Source of the DNA: a bacterium
GTDB lineage: Bacteria > Joyebacterota > Joyebacteria > Joyebacterales > Joyebacteraceae
Direction: 5' to 3'
Assembly: GCA_025782395.1 (NCBI GenBank)
Contig: JALGZD010000063.1
Location: 1 to 59,891, forward strand
DNA length: 59,891 nt
Positions 1 to 9,186 of the stretch are shown in pieces (position 1 is the first letter of the stretch; every line of letters begins with the position of its first letter). The position numbers and the translations under genes are program-made. The notes under the pieces were generated by a model. That model saw only the letters and a list, made by a program, of their open reading frames with translations. It was not told the origin of the DNA and did no database searches.

Positions 1-167
1 TCCTGCACGAACGCGATCCCACACTTGACCCCAGGCTCTTCATGCTGTTACCGTGCGACCTCGATCGCACCTTCAGAGATGCCAAGGTGGGTCACCATCT
101 ACCGGGTTTGACCGTAAGTAATACAACCCGTACAGAACACAGCTCGAGGGCTATGCTCTGTGATGGT

Positions 168-207
168 CCCAAGCACTCCGCATGGCGGCGCATGCCCTAT
201 GCTTGGG
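168..207 (-). terminator. Hairpin at the end of the asparaginase gene
   Basis: CCCAAGCA at 168-175 pairs with TGCTTGGG at 200-207, and inside it GCATG at 180-184 pairs with CATGC at 191-195, with a 4 x 4 internal loop. The structure covers the asparaginase stop codon at 197-199. There is no clear T-run on the minus strand, so it may terminate transcription or protect the 3' end. Bases 1-167 hold no gene I can support on either strand. Confidence 0.35.
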
Positions 208-1228
208 GGATGTCCTTGTCGCGGCTGATCTCACCGCAGACGTTGGTATGCATGATCTTCCGCACGGCGTCGACAGAGTCGGCGCGCCTGAGGGCCCACA
301 TGAGCTTCGTCACGATACCCTCGGTGCTCATGTCATACCCCTGGATGGCGCCGAGATCGAGCAGCTTCCTTCCAAGATCGTAGAGGTGCATCATCGTGGC
401 ACCCTGTTGGCACTGCGTGGTGACGACAACAGGAATGCCCAGCTCCACCGCGCGCGCAACCGCGTCTTGGTACTCGTATGCGACATTGCCGGTCCCGAAG
501 CCTCGAAGCACGATCCCCTTGATGCCGCTTTCGACGATGCACATGAGGACGTCGGGCGGCATTCCGGGGACGAGCGTCACGATGATCACGTTCTCCTCGA
601 ACCCCTTCTGAAGATCCAGCCGGCTATCCGAGCGCCGCCGGTGATCGGTGCTGAGCCTCACATCCACGCGGATGTCTCCTACCACGCCGCGATTCACGGC
701 CACGAACGCATCCAGCCTCGACTCGGAGGCTTTCGTCGCGCGTGAGCCCCGGATGATCTTCCTGTCGAAAACAATGAAGACACCCGAGAGGTCCATCGTG
801 GCCACGCGCACGGCATTGACAAAGTTCCTGCGGGCGTCCGATTCGATTCTCGTGCCGGGGATCTGCGAACCAGTCAGTACGACCGGTTTGCCCAGACCCT
901 TGAGCACGAACGACAGCGCGCTCGCCGTGTAGGCCATCGTGTCCGTGCCGTGTGTCACCACGAACCCGTCGTAGTCGTCGTACTTCTCCGCGATGACGTC
1001 CGCCACACGGTCCCAGTGCTCCGGCCGGATGTTGCTGCTGTCGATATTGTCGATGTACGCGACCTCAAGACCGGCCAGCTCGTCAAGCCGCGTTTCCATG
1101 CTGAGGAGGTTCCTGATGGCCCTGTCGAGCGTGGGCGTCAGGAGACTTCCCCGCTCATCCTTTTCCATAACGAGCGTCCCGCCGCAGAAGAGGACGAGGA
1201 CCTGCTTGTTCGGTGCTGTCATGCTCAT
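197..1228 (-). CDS. ansA: Type I L-asparaginase
   Basis: Predicted cytoplasmic L-asparaginase (L-asparagine + H2O to L-aspartate + ammonia), 343 residues, normal length for the family. The first catalytic-threonine motif is FCGGTLVM near the N-terminus and the second is VVTHGTDTM around residue 80; the segment GSQIPGTRIESDARRN is also typical. Two ATGs (1228 and 1222) follow a GAGG ribosome site at about 4 and 10 bases. The reading frame is open further upstream, but that stretch is made of the 42-bp repeats and is probably not translated. It is divergent from the lipoprotein gene at 1435. The first motif has FCGGT where many family members have TTGGT, so a related amidohydrolase activity is possible, but the family assignment is firm. 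Confidence 0.9.
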   Translation of the reverse strand: MSMTAPNKQVLVLFCGGTLVMEKDERGSLLTPTLDRAIRNLLSMETRLDELAGLEVAYIDNIDSSNIRPEHWDRVADVIAEKYDDYDGFVVTHGTDTMAYTASALSFVLKGLGKPVVLTGSQIPGTRIESDARRNFVNAVRVATMDLSGVFIVFDRKIIRGSRATKASESRLDAFVAVNRGVVGDIRVDVRLSTDHRRRSDSRLDLQKGFEENVIIVTLVPGMPPDVLMCIVESGIKGIVLRGFGTGNVAYEYQDAVARAVELGIPVVVTTQCQQGATMMHLYDLGRKLLDLGAIQGYDMSTEGIVTKLMWALRRADSVDAVRKIMHTNVCGEISRDKDIPQA

Positions 1229-1239
1229 CCATCCTCGTT

Positions 1240-1340
1240 GTTCAGGGAACACCTTCATTCGCCGATCGCGTTCTCCGCTTCGTTCAGGGAACACCTTCGC
1301 TCACTGACCACATGCTCCGCATTGCTCAGGGAGCACCCTG
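1240..1340. repeat. Three direct repeats at 42-bp period
   Basis: A 17-bp core (GTTCAGGGAACACCTTC) occurs at 1240-1256 and 1282-1298 and, diverged, at 1324-1340. Each is preceded by a partly conserved CTCCGC-like segment. The spacing is exactly 42 bp both times. The repeats lie in the divergent spacer between the asparaginase and lipoprotein genes, just upstream of both starts. Confidence 0.75.
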
Positions 1341-1434
1341 GCCGCGACCTCCCACACGCCACTTGATTTCAGCCGTTCACGTGACGCACAATGAGTGTAG
1401 TCGTAGCAGGTGCCTCTGACAAGGCGGTCGGTCG

Positions 1435-2589
1435 ATGAAACAGCTCTCCGGAAGGACATCTCCACGGACTCCGGCGCTCCACAGTTCCACGCGGGGGGCC
1501 GGCATCCTCATCCTGGCGCTCTGTGGGCTCCTATTCCTGACCTCCTGTGGTGATATCGTCGGAGGCGGAGCGGGTTCGCGCACGTACGTCATGGGATTCA
1601 CCGGGTTCCCACACGCGAACTCGATGGCCGCTGTTCTCGCAGCATGGGACGTGATCGCAAGCGATGGTGATCTCGCTGTCATACACGAGGACGGAGGGAT
1701 CCCATGGCAGGAGGCGCTCGATGGAACGGCGTACCCAGCTTCCTACGCATCGTGGCTCGAGTACGTCCGCAGTCTGATCCCTCCGGGGCACGCGAAATAC
1801 CTGGCCGTCACTCCCATATCATCCTCCCGCGACGGTCTCGCATTGTACCGCGGCGACGGTTCGGACGAGCCACTCCCCCCACCCTGGAACACGTACATGT
1901 TCGATGAGCCGGATGTCATGGAGGCGTTCGCGAATCACTGCCTCAATATGATAGCCATCTACGATCCCGACTACTTCGCCTTTGCCATAGAAGCCAACAT
2001 GCTCGCTGAGCTCTCGCCCGGAGAATGGCAGGCCTTCATGACACTCGTTGACCAGGTCTACGCTGACATCAGGAGCGTGCACCCGTTCCTGCCCATCTTC
2101 GCTACCATCCAGGCCGACTACTACTACAATGATGTGGGCAGTCAGATCGTGCCCGTCTCGGAGCTCCTCTTCTACTGCGACGTAGTCGCTGTCAGTTCCT
2201 ATGCGTTCAGCCGCTTCGACGGCGAACCGGGCGACATGCCAGGGGACTATTTCACGGCCTTCGCGAACCTGTCCCCTGGAAAGCCCTTTGCCATCGCAGA
2301 AACGGCCTGGCCTGCCGAGCCGGTCGACCTTCCGTACCCCATCTACATCCCTGCGACGGAAGCCACGCAACAGGATTACGTCGAGCGACTGCTCGCTGAC
2401 TGTGACGAGCTCTCAGCCGCATTCATCTGCTGGTTCTTGACGAGGGACTTCGATGACTACTGGGAGAGTGACTTCCAGTACCTCCCCGATGCCGGCACGG
2501 TCCGGTACTGGAAGGACTGCGGGCTGTACGATGGTGTCGGCCTCGAGAGACCGGCGCTCGCAAGCTGGAGGGAAGCGCTGGAGAACTAG
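1435..2589 (+). CDS. Lipoprotein with glycoside hydrolase-like (alpha/beta)8 fold
   Basis: A 384-residue predicted lipoprotein. A long basic N-region is followed by a hydrophobic stretch and the lipobox LTSC with Cys38, so it should be acylated and membrane-anchored. The body looks like a clan GH-A or GH53-like TIM barrel: a strand ending AIEANML (possible acid/base Glu) and a later strand ending IAETAWP (possible nucleophile Glu), followed by the aromatic strand FICWFLT. No specific family can be assigned by eye and no substrate can be named. ATG 1435 is the only reasonable start; the AAGG ribosome site is weak. Its stop overlaps the stop of the convergent remnant at 2586 through a shared CTAG. 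A non-enzymatic barrel protein is possible. Confidence 0.72.
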   Translation: MKQLSGRTSPRTPALHSSTRGAGILILALCGLLFLTSCGDIVGGGAGSRTYVMGFTGFPHANSMAAVLAAWDVIASDGDLAVIHEDGGIPWQEALDGTAYPASYASWLEYVRSLIPPGHAKYLAVTPISSSRDGLALYRGDGSDEPLPPPWNTYMFDEPDVMEAFANHCLNMIAIYDPDYFAFAIEANMLAELSPGEWQAFMTLVDQVYADIRSVHPFLPIFATIQADYYYNDVGSQIVPVSELLFYCDVVAVSSYAFSRFDGEPGDMPGDYFTAFANLSPGKPFAIAETAWPAEPVDLPYPIYIPATEATQQDYVERLLADCDELSAAFICWFLTRDFDDYWESDFQYLPDAGTVRYWKDCGLYDGVGLERPALASWREALEN

Positions 2590-2843
2590 CGCAACAACAC
2601 GAGCTTCCCTTCTGCGCTTTCACGCCCCGTGACCAGTCTCACAAAGTAGATGCCGGACGGAAGAAGGCGCCCGTACGCGTGCTCGTAGGGGTCCGCATAC
2701 CACGTGGAAGCATCCGGCCAGTAGATAGGCTGATGCATGTGCCAGAGATAGGTCGTGTGGATGGGTGCGGCCGCTGCAGCTCCGGCCGCCAGCCAGAGTG
2801 CCACAAGAACACAGATCGCCGTCCGGGCGTGGTATCGCGTCAT
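2586..2843 (-). pseudogene. Internally deleted secreted GH57-type protein with FlgD-like tail
   Basis: An 85-codon open frame joining two ends of what must once have been a much larger protein. Residues 1-26 are a signal peptide (VLVALWLAAGAAAAA). Then comes HTTYLWHMHQPIYWPD, the start of GH57-type amylase domains, up to about YEHAYG. It then jumps without a frame break to RLLPSGIYFVRLVTG and ends in KLVLLR, the last two strands of the FlgD-like sorting domain used by other exported proteins here. The catalytic core and most of the sorting domain are missing. ATG 2843 follows GGAGG at 8 bases; a second ATG and ribosome site lie 39 bp upstream in a tandem copy. A functional small secreted protein cannot be excluded. 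Confidence 0.7.
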
Positions 2844-2895
2844 CGGTCTGGCCTCCGTTCTCCGGACGTCGTGTCGCGTCATTGGTCTGGCTTCC
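2818..2895 (-). repeat. 39-bp tandem duplication carrying ribosome site and start codon
   Basis: Two adjacent 39-bp copies (2895-2857 and 2856-2818 on the minus strand) differ at a few positions. Each has a GGARGCCAGACC ribosome-site region followed by ATGACGCGA, so the gene has two in-frame starts 13 codons apart (2882 and 2843). The inner copy keeps the better site (GGAGG against GGAAG). Confidence 0.7.
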
Positions 2896-3009
2896 TGATG
2901 TATGAATTCTGCCTCTATATGTAGCATCTATGCGTGGCGATTGCACGAGGCCGGCCTTCTGTCACAGTCACCAATCCCTTGCACATTACCGCCTCGCTCT
3001 GATAGATGA

Positions 3010-3038
3010 TTGACAATCAGCCAGTTGGCATGTATAAT
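3010..3038 (+). promoter_or_regulatory. Consensus sigma-70 promoter for the CARDB gene
   Basis: TTGACA at 3010-3015, a 17-base spacer and TATAAT at 3033-3038: both hexamers match the consensus exactly. Transcription should start near 3045, giving a leader of about 250 bases before the ATG at 3293. Confidence 0.85.
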
Positions 3039-3066
3039 CCAGCTGCTTGAAGCAGGCAGTCTTTTC

Positions 3067-3110
3067 CCTCCTACTGAAAGGAGGTGATGTATCTGACGCT
3101 TGTGCTATGA
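3067..3110 (+). promoter_or_regulatory. Leader hairpin pairing a near-perfect Shine-Dalgarno, with a 7-codon ORF
   Basis: CCTCCT at 3067-3072 is the exact complement of AGGAGG at 3079-3084 across a 6-base loop. The right arm is part of GAAAGGAGGTGAT, which complements the usual bacterial 16S rRNA 3' tail over about 13 bases. ATG 3087 begins a frame of seven codons ending TGA at 3108-3110, overlapping ATG 3107 as ATGA. The structure lies about 20 bases after the predicted transcription start. A regulatory or coupling role is inference. Confidence 0.5.
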
Positions 3111-3292
3111 CCAATGCGGCGGTTGCCTCCATCCGGATTGAAGCAGACCGCCGGACTCTCCCAGTTCCTCACACTCCGAGTACGAGGGCGGATGCCCGGC
3201 TACAGCTCCAGCCCTACCGCCAGCACGGAAGCGCAACAGCCGCTTGTCACGTGATTCTCTACCTCCACACCCGGAAACAATGGAGGTTCGTG

Positions 3293-4306
3293 ATGAGTAC
3301 TGGAACACAACTCAAGACTGCGTTCTCGATCGCGATCGCTTTAGGGTTCGTCATGGCCCCGGCAGTCGCCTGCGGCAGCGTCGACCTCGCCATCACCAAT
3401 GTTGAGATCGAGTGGGCAGGTGCTCAGTATTTCGTGCACGCGGAGGTCACTCTCCAGGGCACCGGTGACACCGGCACCGTCACAACCCAAGTCAACTACT
3501 ATGCCGACGGTGCACCGACCGGCTCAGAACCGTACAGCGCGGAGATGACCACCGCCGTTTCATGTGAGGGATCCTATCCAGACTGTGACGGAAACTGCCC
3601 GGCTATCATCATCGATTATCAGCTGGTCCCCGGATCCTGCTCCAACTGGGTCGATCCGGGAAGCTGCGCGTGTGTGTACGTCACCGTCTCACTGGATCCC
3701 GGTCCCATAATGTACGGTGGGGAGAGTTCCTGCACCGTCGTGATCGATGAGGAAGAGCAGATCGAGGAGACCGACGAGATGAACAACTCGATGACGGTCC
3801 CACTCACTCCGCCCAACATCGACCTCTCGATCGAGCACATGGACATCGTGTGGGATGGCGGGGACTTCGTCATCGAGGCGATGGTTAAGGCCTCCGTGCA
3901 GGGCGAGCACGACGGCTTCGTCTCAGACGTGACCTTCTATGTCGACGGTGCGTTCGTCGGAAGCATAGTCTATGACGCTGAGCACTTCGGCCCCAATCCG
4001 TCGATCAAGTGTGAGGACACCTATCCTGCGTGCAACGGCCTCTGCAAGCCGACAATCATCAACGGAAACCTGATAAGCGGGAACTGCACGGACTGGTTCT
4101 TCGAGAACAAGTGCTCCTGCATCTACCTGGTCCTCAAGTGCTCCGACCCGCAGCCGTACAGCGGCCAGATGATCGCACACGGCGTTGTCGACGACACCCA
4201 ATCGGTCGAAGAAGCTGATGAAACGAACAACGACATGTACGCCGAGATCTCCGGCACACCGGCAGAGCCGCTGTCCTGGACGCTGATCAAGGCGCTCTAC
4301 AAGTAG
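3293..4306 (+). CDS. Secreted protein with two CARDB-like, cysteine-rich repeats
   Basis: A 337-residue exported protein. ATG 3293 follows GGAGG at 6 bases and opens a signal peptide (IAIALGFVMAPAVA). Two homologous repeats follow, about residues 29-165 and 166-315. Each begins with a CARDB-like strand (VDLAITNVEIEW; IDLSIEHMDIVW) and ends ETDEMNNSM or EADETNNDM, the acidic-NN signature of CARDB/APHP domains. Each contains an extra cysteine-rich loop with the same pattern (CEGSYPDCDGNC...CSNW...CAC; CEDTYPACNGLC...CTDW...CSC), probably disulfide-bonded. The protein ends SWTLIKALYK. Role unknown; adhesion or cell-surface function is a guess from the domain type. Confidence 0.8.
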   Translation: MSTGTQLKTAFSIAIALGFVMAPAVACGSVDLAITNVEIEWAGAQYFVHAEVTLQGTGDTGTVTTQVNYYADGAPTGSEPYSAEMTTAVSCEGSYPDCDGNCPAIIIDYQLVPGSCSNWVDPGSCACVYVTVSLDPGPIMYGGESSCTVVIDEEEQIEETDEMNNSMTVPLTPPNIDLSIEHMDIVWDGGDFVIEAMVKASVQGEHDGFVSDVTFYVDGAFVGSIVYDAEHFGPNPSIKCEDTYPACNGLCKPTIINGNLISGNCTDWFFENKCSCIYLVLKCSDPQPYSGQMIAHGVVDDTQSVEEADETNNDMYAEISGTPAEPLSWTLIKALYK

Positions 4307-4370
4307 CGTCGAGCCGAGCGATGCCGAGGCACCCACGCCACGCGCGGCCACGGCACACGAGAACAACAGC

Positions 4371-4402
4371 AACGGGCCATCTTGAGAAGTAGATGGCCCG
4401 TT
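4371..4402. terminator. Bidirectional terminator-like hairpin
   Basis: A 12-bp perfect stem (AACGGGCCATCT at 4371-4382 with AGATGGCCCGTT at 4391-4402) and an 8-base loop, between the convergent CARDB gene and groEL. The flanks are only moderately T/A-rich, but position and stem strength fit termination for both genes. Confidence 0.7.
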
Positions 4403-4485
4403 CTCTGTATCTGATGTCAGTCCGGTCCGCACCGCTGTCCACTCATGCAGACGGGCGGTCGTGACGCGCGGAACCGGAACCGACA

Positions 4486-6458
<1,973 letters not shown>

Positions 6459-6501
6459 CCGTTCCCTCCTTAGCAGGTTAGGATATGAGCCCACACTCGT
6501 G

Positions 6502-6528
6502 CTAGCACTCGTATTCACAGAGTGCTAA
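6502..6528. promoter_or_regulatory. CIRCE operator (HrcA binding site)
   Basis: CTAGCACTC at 6502-6510, a 9-base spacer and GAGTGCTAA at 6520-6528: one mismatch from the TTAGCACTC-N9-GAGTGCTAA inverted repeat. It overlaps the -10 hexamer of groESL, so the HrcA repressor should block transcription in the absence of heat stress. hrcA is not in this window. Confidence 0.96.
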
Positions 6529-6555
6529 TCTAGTCGAACGACGATCTTGATGCAA
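6527..6555 (-). promoter_or_regulatory. groESL promoter
   Basis: Read on the minus strand: TTGCAT (6555-6550), a 17-base spacer, TAGATT (6532-6527). The -10 overlaps the first arm of CIRCE, as expected for HrcA-repressed promoters. Confidence 0.75.
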
Positions 6556-6624
6556 GGGGTTTTTCTACACTTGCAGGCAAAGGAGGACTGCCTCTCAGGG
6601 GTCGGTCGACCACAGAGGTTCCTT

Positions 6625-7398
6625 CTACTCGCCAGTCACTCTCCGGTAGATGATCCCCAACCCTTTGAGGGTCAGGTCGGGCTCCACACGAGTGATTGTT
6701 CTCGACAGAGGCGCAATCGTCTCGGCCAACCCCCCAGTAGCGATGACGACGGGCTCTTCCAGCAACTCCGCGGTCATTCGTGTCACCAGCTCATCCACCT
6801 GGCCGACGGCACCGTAGAGTATGCCGGCCCTGAGTGACTCGTCCGTCGAACGACCAATCACTCTGTCCGGCGCTTCCATCCCCACTCCGTGAAGAAGTGC
6901 TGCGCGTCGGAAGAGGTTCTCGCTCGAAGTCCGGATGCCTGGTGCAATCGCGCCTCCACGGTAGTGACCCTCGGCTGTGATCACGTCGAAAGTCGTCGCC
7001 GTTCCGAAGTCGACCACGATGACCGGCCCACCTACCAGTTCGTGAACCGCCACCGCGTTCGCCAACCGATCGGCTCCGACCTCCGTCGGATCGTAGTAGT
7101 CGATCGTGATGTCCATCTCAGTGTCGGATCTCACGACGACCGGCGGAAGCTTCAGGAACTCCTTCGACATCCGGACGTACGCCGAGGTAAGCGGTGGAAC
7201 GACGGAGCAGATCACGACGCCCGAAATCTCCTCGAGTAGTCCACCACATGCTATGTCGCAGAGCTCCTTCACCCGAAATCCGAGTTCGTCGGGAGTCTGC
7301 ATCCGATTCGTGCTCACTCGCCAGCTGCCGAGCACTTCGGTGCCGCGAAGGAACCCGAGGACTGTGTTCGTATTTCCAACGTCGATTGCCAGAAGCAT
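6625..7398 (-). CDS. coaX: Type III pantothenate kinase
   Basis: A 257-residue CoaX enzyme that phosphorylates pantothenate in the first step of coenzyme A synthesis. ASKHA-fold signatures are present: DVGNTNTVLGF at residues 6-16, GADRLANAVAVHE around 108 and VDFGTATTFDVI around 125. Length is typical. The ATG overlaps the stop of a small upstream frame (TGATG). It is the last gene of a nadC-birA-small ORF-coaX operon, linking NAD, biotin and CoA functions. Confidence 0.96.
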   Translation of the reverse strand: MLLAIDVGNTNTVLGFLRGTEVLGSWRVSTNRMQTPDELGFRVKELCDIACGGLLEEISGVVICSVVPPLTSAYVRMSKEFLKLPPVVVRSDTEMDITIDYYDPTEVGADRLANAVAVHELVGGPVIVVDFGTATTFDVITAEGHYRGGAIAPGIRTSSENLFRRAALLHGVGMEAPDRVIGRSTDESLRAGILYGAVGQVDELVTRMTAELLEEPVVIATGGLAETIAPLSRTITRVEPDLTLKGLGIIYRRVTGE

Positions 7399-7517
7399 CA
7401 GTCATGTCCTCTCAACCAGGTGACGGCGCTCACGAGAATCCCTGCCACTATCGCGGAGAACACGCTCGCCAGCGTTCCCATGAGATAGTAGTCCGCGAAC
7501 GACAGACTCTTAGCCAA
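7398..7517 (-). CDS. Possible 39-residue membrane peptide, TTG start
   Basis: A short frame exactly filling the 142-base gap between birA and coaX. It starts at TTG 7517 (MAKSLSFADYYLMG), has one hydrophobic segment (LASVFSAIVAGILVSAVTW) and ends RGHD with a TGA sharing its A with the coaX ATG. The composition (aromatic and acidic N-part, helix, positive end) looks like a single-pass membrane peptide. Against it: the ribosome site is weak and I recognise no family. If real, it would be translationally coupled to coaX. Confidence 0.45.
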   Translation of the reverse strand: MAKSLSFADYYLMGTLASVFSAIVAGILVSAVTWLRGHD

Positions 7518-7540
7518 AACTCAGCAACTCGCCGTCAGTG

Positions 7541-8296
7541 TCAAGACCAATCCTCCAGTCCCAGGCTGACGCCCGCACGCGGCTCGAAGCGCCGCCGCGT
7601 CCCATCCGGGAGTCTAACGACGATGCCGCCACGCTTGTCGAGTTCGACCGCGGTCCCCTTGAGAACGCTCCCGCCGCACTCCACGCGCACACGCTTCCCG
7701 AGCACAACAGACAGTTCGCGCCACTCTTCGAGAAGGGCGACGAACCCCCACTCCACCAGGAGCCCGTATCGATCGCTCAGCTCCGAGAGGATCCCGTCGA
7801 GCAACGTGCTCGGATCAACGTCCTCGCTGCCCTCAACAAGAAGTGATGTAACCGGGTACCACTCGACGCTCGGCAGATCCGCGGACCCGACATTCGCATT
7901 GAGGCCAATTCCGACGACGACGGCTCCCCCGGAGGACTCGGCCATGATTCCCCCCAGTTTCTTCCCGTCCAGGTAGAGATCGTTGGGCCACTTGATCCCG
8001 GCCGAAAGCCCCGTCAGGTCGCGAATGCCTCCAGCTGCGGACAATGCGGCCACCGCCGTGAGTCCCCACAGTTCGTCCTCTTTGAGCTCCGGCCTGAGAA
8101 CGAGCGAGCACCAGAGGCCACCGTTTGGAGAGTGCCACGCATTCCCGCGGCGCCCGCGCCCTCTCGTCTGCGTCTTGGCCACGATCACCGTACCGTCGCG
8201 GCAGCCGGACTTCGCGGCAGCCAGCGCAGCGTCGCTCGTCGAGGTGACCTCATCCAGCCACGTGATGTCCCAGTCAATCTCCGGGCGCGGTTTCAT
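7541..8296 (-). CDS. birA: Biotin--[acetyl-CoA-carboxylase] ligase (no repressor domain)
   Basis: A 251-residue biotin protein ligase that activates biotin to biotinyl-AMP and attaches it to biotin carboxyl carrier protein. It has VTSTSDAALAAA, the biotin/ATP loop RGRGRRGNAWHSPNGGLWCSLVLRP, and KWPNDLYLDGKKLGGIMAES. It lacks the N-terminal winged helix of the E. coli type, so it cannot act as the bio-operon repressor. The start at 8296 overlaps the end of nadC by 23 bases, indicating coupling. Confidence 0.95.
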   Translation of the reverse strand: MKPRPEIDWDITWLDEVTSTSDAALAAAKSGCRDGTVIVAKTQTRGRGRRGNAWHSPNGGLWCSLVLRPELKEDELWGLTAVAALSAAGGIRDLTGLSAGIKWPNDLYLDGKKLGGIMAESSGGAVVVGIGLNANVGSADLPSVEWYPVTSLLVEGSEDVDPSTLLDGILSELSDRYGLLVEWGFVALLEEWRELSVVLGKRVRVECGGSVLKGTAVELDKRGGIVVRLPDGTRRRFEPRAGVSLGLEDWS

Positions 8297-9146
8297 CTTC
8301 GGCGTCTTCCACGAGAAGGCTTAGATCGAGAGCCGGAGCGGAGTGTGTCAGTACCCCCACAGAGATGAAGGTCGGACCGAGTTCGGCGATCGCCGTCAGG
8401 TTCTCGAGGGTCACGCCTCCGGAGATCTCGACATCAGCCGGGTGTTCGTGCTCGCGGGCAGTCCGGATGGCCTGACGCATTTCATCGATCGACATGTTGT
8501 CGAGCATTACACGGTCGATGTCCGACTCGAGCGCCTCGTTGAGTTCGTCAAGGTTGCGCACCTCGACCTCTATCGCGAGATCGGGATACCTGCTCCGCAC
8601 ACTCGATATGGCGGGAGTGATACCGCCGGTGGCGATGATGTGGTTCTCTTTGATGAGAGCCATCTCCCAGAGACCGATCCTGTGGTTCGCCCCTCCCCCC
8701 ACCCCAACCGCGTACTTTTCCAACAGTCTCATGCCGGGTGTCGTCTTGCGCGTATCCAGCAGGATCACGCCGGTACCTCTGAGCACGTCTGCGTATTTCG
8801 CAGTCATCGTAGCTACGCCCGACAACCTCTGCAGGAAATTCAGCGCAACGCGCTCGCCCGTGAGAATTGCGCGCGTTCTTCCCTTGAGCTCGGCGACCAG
8901 GTCCCCGGGCACCACGCGCTCACCATCGATCACACGGAGCTTCACCTCGACATCGGAATCGAGTTCACGAAAAACCGCTTCGGCCACCTTGAGACCCGCG
9001 ATGACCCCTTTCTCCTTCGCCACGATCCTCGCCCGCGAGCACTGCCCCTCGGGCACCGTGGATTCCGTCGTAACGTCGCCGCTTCCTACATCCTCGGCGA
9101 GGGCCGTCCGAACCACGGCACGCATGCCATCTTCCACTGATATCAT
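8274..9146 (-). CDS. nadC: Nicotinate-nucleotide pyrophosphorylase (quinolinate phosphoribosyltransferase)
   Basis: A 290-residue enzyme converting quinolinate and PRPP to nicotinate mononucleotide, CO2 and PPi in de novo NAD synthesis. Family motifs are visible: FLQRLSGVATMT, DTRKTTPGMRLLEKYAVGVGGGANHRIGL (PRPP and quinolinate contacts), KENHI, EVEVRNLDE, VMLDNMS and ISGGV. ATG 9146 follows GGAGAAG. It is the first gene of the operon. nadA and nadB are not in the window. Confidence 0.97.
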   Translation of the reverse strand: MISVEDGMRAVVRTALAEDVGSGDVTTESTVPEGQCSRARIVAKEKGVIAGLKVAEAVFRELDSDVEVKLRVIDGERVVPGDLVAELKGRTRAILTGERVALNFLQRLSGVATMTAKYADVLRGTGVILLDTRKTTPGMRLLEKYAVGVGGGANHRIGLWEMALIKENHIIATGGITPAISSVRSRYPDLAIEVEVRNLDELNEALESDIDRVMLDNMSIDEMRQAIRTAREHEHPADVEISGGVTLENLTAIAELGPTFISVGVLTHSAPALDLSLLVEDAEDETAPGD

Positions 9147-9186
9147 CTGTTCTTCTCCAGTCCGGAATCACGCAGGAAGGCGGCGG

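Larger units (their letters stand above)
2844..3292. other. Gene-poor divergent spacer with promoter and leader
   Basis: This holds the duplicated 5' end of the remnant gene on the minus strand and, on the plus strand, a consensus promoter, a hairpin with a strong ribosome site, a 7-codon open frame and about 180 bases of further leader before the CARDB gene. The frame from ATG 3107 is open into that gene, but its first 62 residues look non-coding. Confidence 0.6.

Noticed and set aside
1-167. Possible end of another gene at the left edge
   Set aside because: A plus-strand frame is open from base 3, but its sequence has no recognisable motif and it continues antisense into the asparaginase gene.
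197-745. Long plus-strand frame opposite the asparaginase gene
   Set aside because: It is antisense to a clear enzyme gene and shows only high-GC frame openness; no motif or ribosome site.
3107-3292. A 62-residue N-terminal extension of the CARDB protein from ATG 3107
   Set aside because: The frame is open, but the residues do not look like protein, and ATG 3293 has a good ribosome site followed at once by a signal peptide.
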